Positions 26,461 through 36,075 of a stretch of DNA of 64,000 nt are shown here, one piece after another. Made by a program: the position numbers and the translations under genes. The stretch is taken from assembly GCF_002159705.1 (NCBI RefSeq), contig NZ_NFJD01000001.1:434001-498000 (forward strand), read 5' to 3'. Under the pieces are notes generated by a model. That model had not been told where the DNA came from. It made no database searches and worked only from the letters and a program-made list of their open reading frames with translations. Origin of the DNA: Elusimicrobium sp. An273 (lineage in GTDB: Bacteria > Elusimicrobiota > Elusimicrobia > Elusimicrobiales > Elusimicrobiaceae). The stretch's first letter is position 1. Each line of letters begins with the position of its first letter.

Positions 26461-26534
26461 TGGAGCGGGCGAAGAGAATCGAACTCTCGTCTCAACCTTG
26501 GCAAGGTCGCGTTCTACCATTGAACCACGCCCGC
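26461..26534 (-). tRNA. tRNA-Gly (anticodon GCC)
   Basis: 74 nt on the minus strand with CCA encoded at 26461-26463. The acceptor arms GCGGGCG and CGCCCGC pair, the D-loop contains GGTTCAATGGTAGA, the anticodon loop CTTGCCAAG reads GCC, and the T-loop TTCGATTC is standard. It is the only tRNA in the window. Confidence 0.96.
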
Positions 26535-26592
26535 AAAATCAGTTTACCTTCAACACTAAAATTATAACAAATTTTCCGCCGAACGCACAACT

Positions 26593-27510
26593 CTATTTTT
26601 TCTTGGCGGCGGTTTTGCCGGCGGCGGCAGGCTTTCCCGTCGTTTTGGCGGGGGCCGCCGCAGGGCCTAAAATAATGTTGGCGATTTTCTTTAAATACGG
26701 GTTTTCGCGCACGGCCGCCTGCACATGGGGGTTTTGCTGGACTTCTTTTAAGTACGGGTTGGCGGCAATGGCCGCGGCGGCCTCCTGCGGCCGGTCGCGG
26801 AAGTATTTAACGGCTTTGCTGATGAGTAAATAGCTCATAAAACGGCTGCCCGCCACTCCGCGCACCATTTTTTCGTTTGCCAGTACTTGTTTGACGGTGT
26901 CGCTGTCAAAAAATTCTTCCATGGCGGCATTGTCCTTCGTAAAAGCAAGCAGTAATTGCGGATCCTCCAGCAAAGGTGCCACGTCCGGGCGAGCCAAAAA
27001 GGCTTGAATCATCGTATCGTTGGAAAGCAAATAGCGCATTAAATCGGGGTCGGAAATGTTGGAAGAGAAGTTGGTGGTCAGCGCCCAGGGAGCGGCGCCG
27101 ATAACTTCGTAATTATCCGGCGTAAAAGAGCGATAGTTAAACCGACTGATAATGGGCAGGGTGGTACCCAAGTTGCTGACGGCTACGTTGCGGTCTTGCC
27201 CTTCGCTTACCTGAATATAGGTAACCCCGGTGTTAGGGTTAAATTCCGTTTCGGCGACAGACAAGCCTTTCACTTGCTCGGGATCCAGCGCCGCTGTTAA
27301 ATTATCCGCCCGGTTTTGGGCCGAGCTGATTACCAAAAGCGTAACCGCCACCAGCGCCGCCACGCCCAAACCTACCCCCCACAGCAGTTTATCCTGCAGC
27401 TTGCGGGCAGGCTCTTGCTGCGGTTTGGTTTGCTGCGGCTGAGCGGCCTTTTTATCCTTGCGGTATTTGGCCGGATTTCGCAACAATTTCATTAATTCTT
27501 CTTTTTTCAT
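26593..27510 (-). CDS. Membrane-anchored protein of unknown function
   Basis: 305 residues from ATG 27510 (seven extra codons upstream are possible). A polar, Lys/Gln-rich cytoplasmic head of about 40 residues is followed by one membrane helix (about 43-64) and a periplasmic domain of about 240 residues. This domain repeats short Asp-Pro or Asn-Pro phrases (ARPDVAPLLEDP, AANPYLKEVQQNP, RENPYLKKI). The tail is Ala/Lys-rich (AAGKTAAKKK). No family recognised. Confidence 0.72.
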   Translation of the reverse strand: MKKEELMKLLRNPAKYRKDKKAAQPQQTKPQQEPARKLQDKLLWGVGLGVAALVAVTLLVISSAQNRADNLTAALDPEQVKGLSVAETEFNPNTGVTYIQVSEGQDRNVAVSNLGTTLPIISRFNYRSFTPDNYEVIGAAPWALTTNFSSNISDPDLMRYLLSNDTMIQAFLARPDVAPLLEDPQLLLAFTKDNAAMEEFFDSDTVKQVLANEKMVRGVAGSRFMSYLLISKAVKYFRDRPQEAAAAIAANPYLKEVQQNPHVQAAVRENPYLKKIANIILGPAAAPAKTTGKPAAAGKTAAKKK

Positions 27511-27558
27511 ACGCTTATTGTAACAAATCAAACGGTGCTTTCCACCTTTTATATCAAG

Positions 27559-27571
27559 TATAATTTATTAT
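27559..27571 (+). promoter_or_regulatory. yjbQ -10 box, leaderless type
   Basis: TATAAT at 27559-27564 ends 7 nt before the ATG at 27572. Confidence 0.45.
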
Positions 27572-27988
27572 ATGAAATCTTATACGCAATATCTAACCGT
27601 TTGCACCGAAAAACGGTACCAAATCGTCAACATCACCCCCCAGGTGGAAGAAGCCCTGGAAAAAAGCGGCATTCAGGAAGGGTTATGCTTGGTCAACTCC
27701 ATGCACATCACTTCCAGCGTATTTATTAACGACAACGAACGCGGCCTGCATGCCGATTTTTTGCGCTGGGCCGAGCAACTGGCGCCGTACGGCGTGGATA
27801 AATACCAGCATAACCTGACCGGCGAGGACAACGGCGACGCCCATTTAAAACGCACCCTGCTGGGGCGCGAAGTGGTGGTGGCTGTGACCAAAGGGCACCT
27901 GGACTTTGGCCCGTGGGAAACCATTTTTTACGGGGAATTTGACGGACAGCGCAACAAACGGATTTTAATTAAAATTATCGGAGAATAA
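27572..27988 (+). CDS. yjbQ: YjbQ/UPF0047 family protein
   Basis: 138 residues. Conserved family features are [31 protein letters not shown] and the end with [14 protein letters not shown]. The E. coli homologue has weak thiamine phosphate synthase activity, but the real role is unsettled. The gene is 1 nt upstream of ybgC, so they are co-transcribed. Confidence 0.9.
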   Translation: MKSYTQYLTVCTEKRYQIVNITPQVEEALEKSGIQEGLCLVNSMHITSSVFINDNERGLHADFLRWAEQLAPYGVDKYQHNLTGEDNGDAHLKRTLLGREVVVAVTKGHLDFGPWETIFYGEFDGQRNKRILIKIIGE

Positions 27989-27989
27989 T

Positions 27990-28376
27990 ATGCAAAAAAC
28001 CATCTTTTACCACGATACCGACTGCGGCGGTGTGGTATATTACGCCAATTATTTAAAATTTTTTGAAGAAGCCCGCACCCTGTATATGGCCGAAAAAGGC
28101 TTCTCCGTGCCGGCGCTGATGCAGCGCGGGCTGTATTTCGTCGTGGCGCGGCAGGAAGTGGAATACAAATTCCCCGTTCGCTACGGCGACGTGATTGACG
28201 TTTCCACCCGGGTGTTGGAAGTGTCCGACATTAAAATCGTGTTTGAAAACATCATCACCAACCAAAACGGACGCCTCTGCACCAAAGGCAAAACCACGTT
28301 GGTGTGCGTCAACAGTTCGGGGATGCCTACCCCCATGGGGGCGGACGTAAAAGCCGCCATGGCGCCCGCGGCCTAA
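27990..28376 (+). CDS. ybgC: YbgC-type acyl-CoA thioesterase
   Basis: 128 residues, a hotdog-fold enzyme. The signature YHDTDCGGVVYYANYLKFFE carries the catalytic Asp. Family members hydrolyse acyl-CoA or acyl-ACP and are often encoded with tol-pal, which is not in this window. The C-terminus is slightly short and Ala-rich. Confidence 0.9.
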   Translation: MQKTIFYHDTDCGGVVYYANYLKFFEEARTLYMAEKGFSVPALMQRGLYFVVARQEVEYKFPVRYGDVIDVSTRVLEVSDIKIVFENIITNQNGRLCTKGKTTLVCVNSSGMPTPMGADVKAAMAPAA

Positions 28377-28397
28377 AAAGCGGTTTGAAACATATTA

Positions 28398-28429
28398 AAA
28401 ACTCGAAACAAAAGTGTTTCGGGTTTTAT
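28398..28429 (+). terminator. Intrinsic terminator of yjbQ-ybgC
   Basis: Thirteen-bp stem 28398-28410 with 28415-28427 (one G-T wobble), loop AAAG, then TTTTATT. Confidence 0.8.
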
Positions 28430-28451
28430 TGTTCCTGCAAAACAAAAACCG

Positions 28452-28712
28452 CTAGACGATTTTCTTTTCTTCTTCCTGCGCTTTTGCAATTTCCTTATCC
28501 AGCCGGGCGGCCAGCCGTTTGAGAGCCGTTTGCGTGTTGCGTTTCCATTCTTTTACGTCTTTCAGTTCGCTCTCCACGGCTTTCAGCTTTTCTACGCCGT
28601 CTTCCAAACTGCGCAGTTTGGCTTTCAGCGCGGTGTTCTCGCCCTGCAGTTCTTTCTGCCGGGCGAGCACCTGCGATACCAAAAGCTCCAGCTGTTTCAG
28701 TTTTTCCTGCAT
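28452..28712 (-). CDS. Small coiled-coil protein, possibly ZapB-like
   Basis: 86 residues, almost entirely heptad coiled coil (Leu, Lys, Glu, Gln, Ala rich), no signal peptide or membrane helix. The ATG follows the pheT stop by 1 nt. Length and composition resemble the division protein ZapB, and a ZapA-like gene begins on the other side of pheST (32281), so a role at the division ring is possible. Coiled coils are easily confused, and this is inference from context. Confidence 0.65.
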   Translation of the reverse strand: MQEKLKQLELLVSQVLARQKELQGENTALKAKLRSLEDGVEKLKAVESELKDVKEWKRNTQTALKRLAARLDKEIAKAQEEEKKIV

Positions 28713-28713
28713 A

Positions 28714-31098
28714 TTACCTGAGTTCCGCCCCTACCTGCTCGCGCAGTTGCTGCACAATGCGGTTAAACGCTTCGTCCGTTTCCTTGTCCTTCAGCGTGCG
28801 CTGCGGGTTGGAAAACGCCAGCGAAAACGTAACGCTCTTTTTGCCGGCGGGCAAATGCTCACCTTGGTAGAGGTCAATTAAATGATATTCCAGCTGCACG
28901 TCCAAGGGCGTTTTGTCCAAGGCGCTCGTAATACTTGCGTAGGAAACGCTTTCATCCAGCACGACGGACAAGTCGCGCAAAGACGGTGGAAACACCGCCA
29001 CCTCTTTGGCCGGTTTAAAATCCTGCGCCGAGAAGGCTTTTTCAATTAGCTTGGTGGCAAATTCAAACGCCCATACGTCCTGCGTTTTAATATCAAACGC
29101 TTTAAGCGTCAGCGGGTGCACTTTGCCAAACACGCCGATTACCTTGCCGTTTAACAAGATGTCCATGCAAATTTTGGGGTGCATATACACCGGCGCCGTT
29201 TTAGACGGAAGAAACGCAACCCCTTCCACATCCGCCAAAAGCGCCTGAAGAAGTCCTTTTAACCAGTAAAAATCCACCGGTTTTTCCGCTCCGCCAAAGA
29301 ACTTTTCTTGCTCCAGCGAGCCCGTCAGCACGCCGGCCACGGCGTAGCCTTCCACCGGGAAACCTTTGATAGATTGGAACGTTTTGGTCGTTTCAAACAG
29401 GGCCAAATTGCGGTTTCCAAAGCGCAAATTGCTTTCCACATTCTTTAAAAGCGAAGGCAGCAGCGTCGGGCGCAGGTAATCCCACCCCTGTGCCAGCGCG
29501 TTTTTGATTTTAATGCAGTTTTTGGGTTCAACGCCAAACGCCTTGAGTTCCTTTTCTCCCAAAAAGTCTATATTCTTGCATTCGCAGAAACCCGCCCCAA
29601 TCAGCGCGCGGGCGTATTTTTTGCCCAAGTCAATGCCTTTGGGATTATCGGCAAACGCCAAGCTGGCCTTGGTTTCCGACACCGGAATCATATCGTAGCC
29701 GGCAAAGCGGGCGGCTTCTTCGGCCAGATCCCATTTGTGGTTTAAATCGCGGCGATGGGTGGGAGCTTTGAACGTCCACTTTTCCCCGTCCGCGTGGAAT
29801 TCGGCGGCCAAGCGGCCGAAAATTTCTTTCAGTTTTTCTTCCGGAATCTGCGCCCCTAAAATGGCGTTGATTTCCGCCGGGGTAAACACAACGGTCGGGC
29901 TTTCGTAGCGGGAGGGATACACGTCCACCACTTCCGAGGCCGACCCGCCGCACAGTTCCAAAAACAAATCCGTCGCGCGCTGCATGGCCAGCGTAACGCC
30001 TTCAATGTCCGTTCCGCGTTCAAAACGTTGGGAGGAATCGGACGAGACGGCAAACTTTTTGACAGTTTTGTTTACCGTCGGCGGATTGAAATAGGCGGCT
30101 TCTATAAAAATATCCTGCGTATCGTCTTTAATGCCGCTGTTGAGCCCGCCCATAATGCCGGCCAAAGCGGTGGCTTTGTGAGCATCGGCAATCATCAGGC
30201 AGTTGGCGTTTAGCGTAAGTTCCCGCCCGCCCAAGAGCGTAAATTTTTCGCCTTCCTGGGCGTTTCGCACGATGATTTTGCCGCCTTCCACCTCGCGCAA
30301 ATCAAACGCGTGCAACGGGTGCCCCAGCTCAAACATCACGTAGTTGGTCACGTCCACCAGCGCGTTTTTGGGGTTGAGGCCCATGGCGGCCAGGCGCTGT
30401 TTCATCCATTCGGGCGACTGGGTGTTTTTCACGCCGCGGATAATGCGCCCCGTATAGCGCGGGCAGCCTTCGGCGTTTTGAATTTCCACTTCCAGAGCTT
30501 TTCCTTCGCCTTTTACGGCTTTTACCGCGGGCAGCTTGACAGGCTTATTAAGAAGCACCCCCAATTCCCGCGCCACGCCCAAGTGGGAAAGCAAGTCCGG
30601 CCGGTTGGACGTGATTTCCAAATCAAACAACGAATCCGGCTTTCCGTACAAAGAGGACACGTCCGTCCCCAGCGGCAGATTTTCATCCAGCACCATAATC
30701 CCGCGGGCACGGGTTTGCGTCAGGCCCAGTTCGTCGGACGAGCAAATCATCCCTTCCGATTCCACCCCGCGGATAACCGCCGGCTTGAGTACGTTTTTGC
30801 CAAGCCGCGCCCCTACGCGGGCCAGCGGCACTTTCTGCCCTACCGCCACGTTCGGCGCCCCGCACACGACGCGCTGGGTTTTCCCGCTGCCCAAGTCCAG
30901 CGTTACCAGGTGCAGGTGGTCGGAGTTGGGGTGGTCTTCAATTTTGATAATTTGGGCTACAAAAACGCCCTCAAAATCCGCGCCCGTGGTTTCCACGGAG
31001 GCCACTTCAATGCCGACGTCGGTCAGTTTTTTAGACAGTTCTTCGGGAGTTAAATCCAGGTCTATAAAATCTTTCAGCCACGAATAAAGTATCTTCAT
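28714..31098 (-). CDS. pheT: Phenylalanine-tRNA ligase beta subunit
   Basis: 794 residues, the full bacterial form. The N-terminal tRNA-binding EMAP-like domain (QIIKIEDHPNSDHLHLV) is followed by the B3/B4 editing domain, the B5 domain and the C-terminal anticodon-binding FDX-ACB domain with PPSLRDLSVVLDE. Works as alpha2-beta2 with PheS. It starts 11 bp after pheS. Confidence 0.97.
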   Translation of the reverse strand: MKILYSWLKDFIDLDLTPEELSKKLTDVGIEVASVETTGADFEGVFVAQIIKIEDHPNSDHLHLVTLDLGSGKTQRVVCGAPNVAVGQKVPLARVGARLGKNVLKPAVIRGVESEGMICSSDELGLTQTRARGIMVLDENLPLGTDVSSLYGKPDSLFDLEITSNRPDLLSHLGVARELGVLLNKPVKLPAVKAVKGEGKALEVEIQNAEGCPRYTGRIIRGVKNTQSPEWMKQRLAAMGLNPKNALVDVTNYVMFELGHPLHAFDLREVEGGKIIVRNAQEGEKFTLLGGRELTLNANCLMIADAHKATALAGIMGGLNSGIKDDTQDIFIEAAYFNPPTVNKTVKKFAVSSDSSQRFERGTDIEGVTLAMQRATDLFLELCGGSASEVVDVYPSRYESPTVVFTPAEINAILGAQIPEEKLKEIFGRLAAEFHADGEKWTFKAPTHRRDLNHKWDLAEEAARFAGYDMIPVSETKASLAFADNPKGIDLGKKYARALIGAGFCECKNIDFLGEKELKAFGVEPKNCIKIKNALAQGWDYLRPTLLPSLLKNVESNLRFGNRNLALFETTKTFQSIKGFPVEGYAVAGVLTGSLEQEKFFGGAEKPVDFYWLKGLLQALLADVEGVAFLPSKTAPVYMHPKICMDILLNGKVIGVFGKVHPLTLKAFDIKTQDVWAFEFATKLIEKAFSAQDFKPAKEVAVFPPSLRDLSVVLDESVSYASITSALDKTPLDVQLEYHLIDLYQGEHLPAGKKSVTFSLAFSNPQRTLKDKETDEAFNRIVQQLREQVGAELR

Positions 31099-31109
31099 TT
31101 TAAAAATCC

Positions 31110-32150
31110 TTAAAATTGTTTCAGCACGCGCAAATCGTTTTCATAGAACGTGCGGATGTCTTTGATGTTCAGCATCATCATCGCCAGGCGTTCCACGCCC
31201 ATACCAAAGGCGTAGCCGCTGTAGACCTCGGGATCAATGCCGCAGTTTCTAAGCACGTTGGGGTGCACAACCCCCGCGCCCAGCATTTCAATCCAGCCGT
31301 TTCCTTTGCATACGTTGCAGCCTTTTCCTTGGCAGAATACGCATTTTACGTCTACTTCCACGCTGGGCTCCGTAAACGGGAAGAACGACGGGCGGAAACG
31401 AATTTCGGCCTTGTTGCCAAAGAGCCCTTTCATAAATGCGGTCAAATCGCTTTTTAAATCCGCCAGGCTGACGTGCTTGTCCACATACAGTCCTTCAATT
31501 TGGTGGAACACGGGGCTGTGGGTAGCGTCCAAGCTGTCGTTTCTGAACACGCGGCCGGGCGCCATAATGCGAAGCGGCGGTTTGTGTTTTTCCATATACC
31601 GGCTTTGCACGTTGGAAGTGTGCGTGCGAAGCACAAGCGGCATTTTGCCGTCCACAAAAAACGTATCCTGCGCGTCGCGCGCGGGGTGGTGAAGAGGAAT
31701 GTTGAGCAAATCAAAATTGTGTTTTTCGTCTTCCACCCACGGCCCTTCCGCCCATTCAAACCCCAGGCGGGAGAGAATGTCCGTCATCCGGTCTTGCGCC
31801 ACGGAAAGCGGGTGGCGGTGCCCTTTGGCCACGGGGTAGCCGGGAAGGGTCAAGTCCAGATTTACTTTGTTTAATTCATCGTTAATTTCTTTGGCGGCAA
31901 AAAATTCGGTTTTTTCGTCAAACGCGGCCGTCAGCGCGGCTTTTAATGCGTTGCCCAGCGGGCCGGCTTCTTTCTTTTCTTCTATGGAAAAATCTTTCAG
32001 TCCTTTTAAAAGTTCCGTCAGCGCGCCTTTGCGCCCCAAGGCGGCTACGCGCAATTCTTCCACGGCGGCCAAATCGGCGGCTTGGCCGATTTTGGCTTTG
32101 TATTCCTGTTCAATAGTGGAACAAGCGGATTTAAATTCTTGGATAGTCAT
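31110..32150 (-). CDS. pheS: Phenylalanine-tRNA ligase alpha subunit
   Basis: 346 residues. Class II motifs are seen: HPLSVAQDRMTDIL near motif 1, FRNDSLDATHSPVFHQIEG (motif 2) and GYAFGMGVERLAMM (motif 3). TATAAT ends 8 nt before the ATG, so the message is probably leaderless. Operon: pheS, pheT, coiled-coil gene. Confidence 0.97.
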   Translation of the reverse strand: MTIQEFKSACSTIEQEYKAKIGQAADLAAVEELRVAALGRKGALTELLKGLKDFSIEEKKEAGPLGNALKAALTAAFDEKTEFFAAKEINDELNKVNLDLTLPGYPVAKGHRHPLSVAQDRMTDILSRLGFEWAEGPWVEDEKHNFDLLNIPLHHPARDAQDTFFVDGKMPLVLRTHTSNVQSRYMEKHKPPLRIMAPGRVFRNDSLDATHSPVFHQIEGLYVDKHVSLADLKSDLTAFMKGLFGNKAEIRFRPSFFPFTEPSVEVDVKCVFCQGKGCNVCKGNGWIEMLGAGVVHPNVLRNCGIDPEVYSGYAFGMGVERLAMMMLNIKDIRTFYENDLRVLKQF

Positions 32151-32245
32151 ATATTTTAATTATAGTATTTTTAGGCGCCCGTATAGGGGATTTTTCCCAT
32201 TTTTTGGGCTTTTTTGCCACTTTTTGTGCGGGCCGCCCCTAAAAA

Positions 32246-32280
32246 TGCACAACCCCCGGCAAAAAAGTTACAATACCAAT
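32246..32280 (+). promoter_or_regulatory. Promoter of the zapA-like operon, leaderless type
   Basis: -35 TGCACA (32246-32251), 17-bp spacer, -10 TACAAT (32269-32274); the ATG follows 6 nt later. No Shine-Dalgarno. Confidence 0.5.
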
Positions 32281-32577
32281 ATGGCCAAAGATATTGTACA
32301 AGTGGAAATCAAGCGGATTCCGCTGGATATAGAAGCGTCCGAATTGGGCATGGTGGAACTGACCGATCTGGCCGCTTCGGTGGAAAAGTATATGCTTCAG
32401 CTGCAGGAAGAGGGCGAAATTGACACGTTAAAGCAAGCGCTCTTGGCCGCCCTGCATTTTGCCGCGCAGGCCTATTTGCAAAGCCAAAACGAAGGCGGCA
32501 AGCGCAAGGAAGAAGAATCCCGCGTGGACGATTTGATTGTGAAATTAAAATCTTCTTTGGACAATACCCGCAAATGA
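32281..32577 (+). CDS. zapA: ZapA-like cell division protein
   Basis: 98 residues from ATG 32281 (an open frame extends back over pheS but is a shadow). The order is a short beta start (VQVEIKRIPLDIE), then helix and coiled coil (LAASVEKYMLQLQ ... ALLAALHFAAQAYLQ), as in ZapA, which bundles FtsZ. The match is by pattern and moderate. The stop overlaps rarA by 4 bp (ATGA). Confidence 0.65.
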   Translation: MAKDIVQVEIKRIPLDIEASELGMVELTDLAASVEKYMLQLQEEGEIDTLKQALLAALHFAAQAYLQSQNEGGKRKEEESRVDDLIVKLKSSLDNTRK

Positions 32578-33827
32578 CACCCGACGAACAGGAAAACATC
32601 CCGCTGGCCGCGCGCCAAGCGCCGAAACGATTGGAAGATTTTGCCGGACAGCCGCACCTGCTGGGCCCGGGCAAAATGCTGCGCCGCCTGCTGGAAGCGG
32701 ATATGATTAAATCGGCCGTGTTTTTTGGCCCGCCCGGCTGCGGCAAAACGGCCACGGCGCGCTATATCGCTTCGCGCACGCAAGCCTATACGGTGGAACT
32801 CAACGCGGCGGCCGCCGGCGTGGCCGACATTAAAAAAGTGCTGGCCGAAGCCCGTGAACGCGCCCGCACGCCTACGTTTGACCAAAAGCGAACGCTGGTC
32901 ATTCTGGATGAAATCCACCACTTTAATAAAACCCAGCAGGACGTCTTGCTGCCGTCCGTGGAACGGGGCGACATCATCCTCATCGGCATTACCACCGAAA
33001 ACCCATACTTCTATATCAACACGGCCTTGCTGTCGCGGTTTTCCGTGTTTGAATTTAAGGCGCTTGGGGAAAAGGATTTGCTTAAAATTTTAAACCGTGC
33101 CGCCGAAAAAGAAAAAGCCCAAATCGCAGCGGACGCGGCCGACTATTTTATCACGCAGGCCAACGGCGATTCGCGCAAAATGCTAAACGCCGCGGAACTG
33201 GCGTTTGTAACCACGCCCCCCGCACAAGACGGCCTGAAGCACATTGATCTGGACATTGCCAAAGAATGCATCCAGCGCCGCCATTTAAACTACGACAAAA
33301 AAGGCGACGAACATTACGACATTATTTCCGCCTTTATTAAATCCATGCGCGGCTCCGACCCGGACGCCGCCGTCTACTGGCTGGCGCGGATGCTGGAAAG
33401 CGGGGAAGACCCGCGCTTTATCGCCCGGCGCATTTTAATTTGCGCCTGCGAAGACGTGGGCTTGGCCGAACCGTACGCCATTATGATTGCCCAAGCGGCG
33501 TTTGCCGCCGCGGAAGAGTTGGGCATGCCCGAGGTGCGCATCCCCTTGGCGCACGCCGCCATTTACGTGGCCTGCTGCCCTAAAAGTAATTCGGCCTACC
33601 TCGCGGTGGACGCCGCCCTTACAGAAGTGCGCGAGGGCAAATACCGCCCCGTGCCCGACCACCTGCGCTCCGGCGGCAAGAACCGCGGCTACAAATACGC
33701 GCACGATTTTCCCAACCATTATGTAAAACAGCTCTATATGCCTTCACCCATGCAGTTTTTTAAGCCCGGCGTGCTGGGCAAAGAAGCCGCTATTATAGAA
33801 CGCCTGAAAAAAATCAAAGGAGAATAA
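32574..33827 (+). CDS. rarA: Replication-associated recombination protein A (RarA/MgsA)
   Basis: 417 residues, AAA+ clamp-loader-like ATPase acting at stalled forks. Walker A GPPGCGKT (52-59), Walker [11 protein letters not shown], sensor 1 ITTENPYF and the arginine finger SRF are present. The C-terminal tetramerisation region contains [19 protein letters not shown] and [13 protein letters not shown]. xseA starts at the next base after its stop. Confidence 0.94.
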   Translation: MTPDEQENIPLAARQAPKRLEDFAGQPHLLGPGKMLRRLLEADMIKSAVFFGPPGCGKTATARYIASRTQAYTVELNAAAAGVADIKKVLAEARERARTPTFDQKRTLVILDEIHHFNKTQQDVLLPSVERGDIILIGITTENPYFYINTALLSRFSVFEFKALGEKDLLKILNRAAEKEKAQIAADAADYFITQANGDSRKMLNAAELAFVTTPPAQDGLKHIDLDIAKECIQRRHLNYDKKGDEHYDIISAFIKSMRGSDPDAAVYWLARMLESGEDPRFIARRILICACEDVGLAEPYAIMIAQAAFAAAEELGMPEVRIPLAHAAIYVACCPKSNSAYLAVDAALTEVREGKYRPVPDHLRSGGKNRGYKYAHDFPNHYVKQLYMPSPMQFFKPGVLGKEAAIIERLKKIKGE

Positions 33828-35033
33828 ATGGAACCCGAAGCGCCTTTCCGCGGGCAGGTATTTACCGTTACCGCCATTACGCTGGCCCTCAAGCAAATGA
33901 TGGAAGGGGTGTTCCGCGACGTGTTTGTGGAAGGCGAAGTAAGCAGCCTGCGCGAGGCCGCCAGCGGGCACATTTATTTTGACCTCAAAGACCGCGAATC
34001 GCTTTTATCCGCCGTGATGTTTAAATGGGACGCCCGCAAATACGGCTTTGAACTGCAGGAAGGCGTGCAGGTGCGCGTGTGGGGCAGCCTGTCCTGCTAT
34101 GCCAAGCAAGGGCGGTACCAAATTGTGGTAAAAACGGCCGAAGCCTTGGCCAAAGGCAACCTGTTTTTGGAATTTGAAAAATTAAAAAAGAAGCTGGAAG
34201 CCGAGGGCCTGTTCGCCCCCGAGCACAAAAAAGAAATTCCGGCTTATCCCCAACGCATTGGCGTAGTTACCTCGCCCACCGGGGCGGCGGTGCGGGATAT
34301 TTTATCCGTCTTAAAACGGCGCAGCCCGCATTTGGAAATCATCATTGCGCCGGTGCTCGTGCAGGGCGAAGAAGCCGCCGGCCAAATCGCCCAAGCCATT
34401 GCCGATTTAAACCGCTTCAAACCGGCCCCGGACGTATTGCTCGTGGGCCGCGGCGGCGGCAGCATGGAAGATTTGTGGGCGTTTAACGAAGAAATCGTGG
34501 CCCGCGCCATTTACAAAAGCAAAATCCCCGTGATTTCCTGCGTGGGGCACGAAGTGGATTTTACCATTGCCGATTTCGTGGCCGATTTGCGCGCACCCAC
34601 GCCGTCCGCCGCGGCGGAGCTGGTGGTGCAAAACTCCCAAAATACCCGGCAGTATATCCGCCAGCTGCAAAAACGCCTGCTTCAATCCGTCAGCTTGTTC
34701 TACGAGCGCGCCCGCAACCGCTTTGACCAGGCCCTAAACAGCCGCGTGTTTAAAAACCCCGAAACCATTTTTCAAGCCAAAGAACAGGAATTGGATGATT
34801 TATCCCTGCGGCTGGAAAACGCGTGGAAGGAAAAGCTGTCTAATTTTACCCACCGTTTTGAACTCGCCCGGAACCAACTGCAGGCGCTGGGCCCCCAAGC
34901 CGTGCTCAAACGCGGCTACAGCATTACACGCAAGGCGGACGGCTCGGTCATCAGCCGCGTAGGCCAAACCGCGCCCGGCGAAACCGTATTTATCCAAGTG
35001 CAGGACGGTATGATCCGCTCCGAAGTAAAGTGA
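33828..35033 (+). CDS. xseA: Exodeoxyribonuclease VII large subunit
   Basis: 401 residues. N-terminal OB-fold (FRDVFVEGEVSSLREAASG), then the catalytic domain with VVTSPTGAAVRDI, VGRGGGSMEDLW and CVGHEVDFTIADFVADLRA, and a helical C-terminal region that wraps the small subunit. Degrades single-stranded DNA from both ends. Followed by xseB after 6 bp. Confidence 0.96.
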   Translation: MEPEAPFRGQVFTVTAITLALKQMMEGVFRDVFVEGEVSSLREAASGHIYFDLKDRESLLSAVMFKWDARKYGFELQEGVQVRVWGSLSCYAKQGRYQIVVKTAEALAKGNLFLEFEKLKKKLEAEGLFAPEHKKEIPAYPQRIGVVTSPTGAAVRDILSVLKRRSPHLEIIIAPVLVQGEEAAGQIAQAIADLNRFKPAPDVLLVGRGGGSMEDLWAFNEEIVARAIYKSKIPVISCVGHEVDFTIADFVADLRAPTPSAAAELVVQNSQNTRQYIRQLQKRLLQSVSLFYERARNRFDQALNSRVFKNPETIFQAKEQELDDLSLRLENAWKEKLSNFTHRFELARNQLQALGPQAVLKRGYSITRKADGSVISRVGQTAPGETVFIQVQDGMIRSEVK

Positions 35034-35039
35034 GGCATT

Positions 35040-35288
35040 ATGGCAAGCAAAATAAACTTTGAAAAACAACTGGCCCGGCTGGAAGAAATCGTGGCCCAAT
35101 TGGAAGAAGAACAAACGGATTTGGACGCTTCGGTAAAGCTGTTTGAAGAGGGCGTCGCTTTATCCAAAGAGCTGTCGCAAAAATTGGAAACCGTCAAATT
35201 CAAAGTGGAAGAATTAAAGAAAAAAGGAAGCGAACTCTTAACCGAGCCGTTTGACACCGAACTGGCTGAGGATCCCAATGGCAAATAA
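35040..35288 (+). CDS. xseB: Exodeoxyribonuclease VII small subunit
   Basis: 82 residues, two helices. FEKQLARLEEIVAQLE and LDASVKLFEEGVALSKE are the family motifs. The stop overlaps the tlyA start by 11 bp. Confidence 0.95.
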   Translation: MASKINFEKQLARLEEIVAQLEEEQTDLDASVKLFEEGVALSKELSQKLETVKFKVEELKKKGSELLTEPFDTELAEDPNGK

Positions 35289-36042
35289 AAAACTGCGTTT
35301 GGATATGGCGCTGGTAGAAAAAGGCTTTTTCCCCAGCCGAAACCGCGCGCAGGCCAGTATTATGGCGGGGGAAGTGTTGGTAAACGGCGAAGTGGATACG
35401 CGCGCCGACCGCACGATTCTGCCGGAAGACGTGATTGCGCTAAAAGAAAAATCCTGCCCGTATGTGTCGCGCGGCGGGCTGAAGCTGGCGGGAGCACTGA
35501 AAGCCTGGAACATAGACCTGAAAGGAAAAGTGTGTGTGGACATTGGCGTAGCCACGGGCGGATTTTCGGATTGTATGATTCAAGCCGGCGCCAAAGACGT
35601 GTACGGGGTGGACGTGGGCAAAGGCCAGCTGGCAGACGAAATGCGCCGCTATAAAAACTTTCACTTTAAACCCGAAACCAACGCCCGCTATATGACGGCC
35701 GATTTGTTTGACCAAGCCCCGCAGTTTGCGGCGGTGGATGTTTCGTTTATTTCCTTAACGATGATTATGGAGCCGTTATTTAAAGTAATGGCAAAAGAAG
35801 CGGAAATCGTGTTTTTAATTAAACCGCAGTTTGAGCTGACGCCCAAACAGGTGCCGCACGGCATCGTGAAAACGGAAGAAAACCGACAGCTTGCCATTCG
35901 GCGCGTGCAGGACTTTTTTGAAGAAAACCTGAAAGAAAAATACGGCGGCGTATCGGGCGAAGTAATAGAAAGCCCCATTAAAGGCACACACGGAAACACG
36001 GAATACCTGTGGCACGTAAAACTAAACAAACCGAATGCATAA
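35278..36042 (+). CDS. tlyA: TlyA-family rRNA 2'-O-methyltransferase
   Basis: 254 residues from ATG 35278 (a TTG nine codons upstream is less likely). An N-terminal S4 RNA-binding domain (about 5-65) is followed by an FtsJ-type methyltransferase fold: VCVDIGVATGGFSDCMIQAG is the SAM loop, and VDVSFISL the following strand. Known TlyA enzymes methylate cytidines in 16S and 23S rRNA. Last gene of the zapA-rarA-xseAB-tlyA run. Confidence 0.93.
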   Translation: MANKKLRLDMALVEKGFFPSRNRAQASIMAGEVLVNGEVDTRADRTILPEDVIALKEKSCPYVSRGGLKLAGALKAWNIDLKGKVCVDIGVATGGFSDCMIQAGAKDVYGVDVGKGQLADEMRRYKNFHFKPETNARYMTADLFDQAPQFAAVDVSFISLTMIMEPLFKVMAKEAEIVFLIKPQFELTPKQVPHGIVKTEENRQLAIRRVQDFFEENLKEKYGGVSGEVIESPIKGTHGNTEYLWHVKLNKPNA

Positions 36043-36043
36043 A

Positions 36044-36071
36044 TAAAAAACCCCGCTTTAAAAGCGGGGTT
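36044..36071. terminator. Terminator between tlyA and the third prepilin
   Basis: Eight-bp stem 36049-36056 with 36064-36071; A run on the left gives a T run for the minus strand, the plus side is weaker. Confidence 0.75.
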
Positions 36072-36075
36072 AAAT

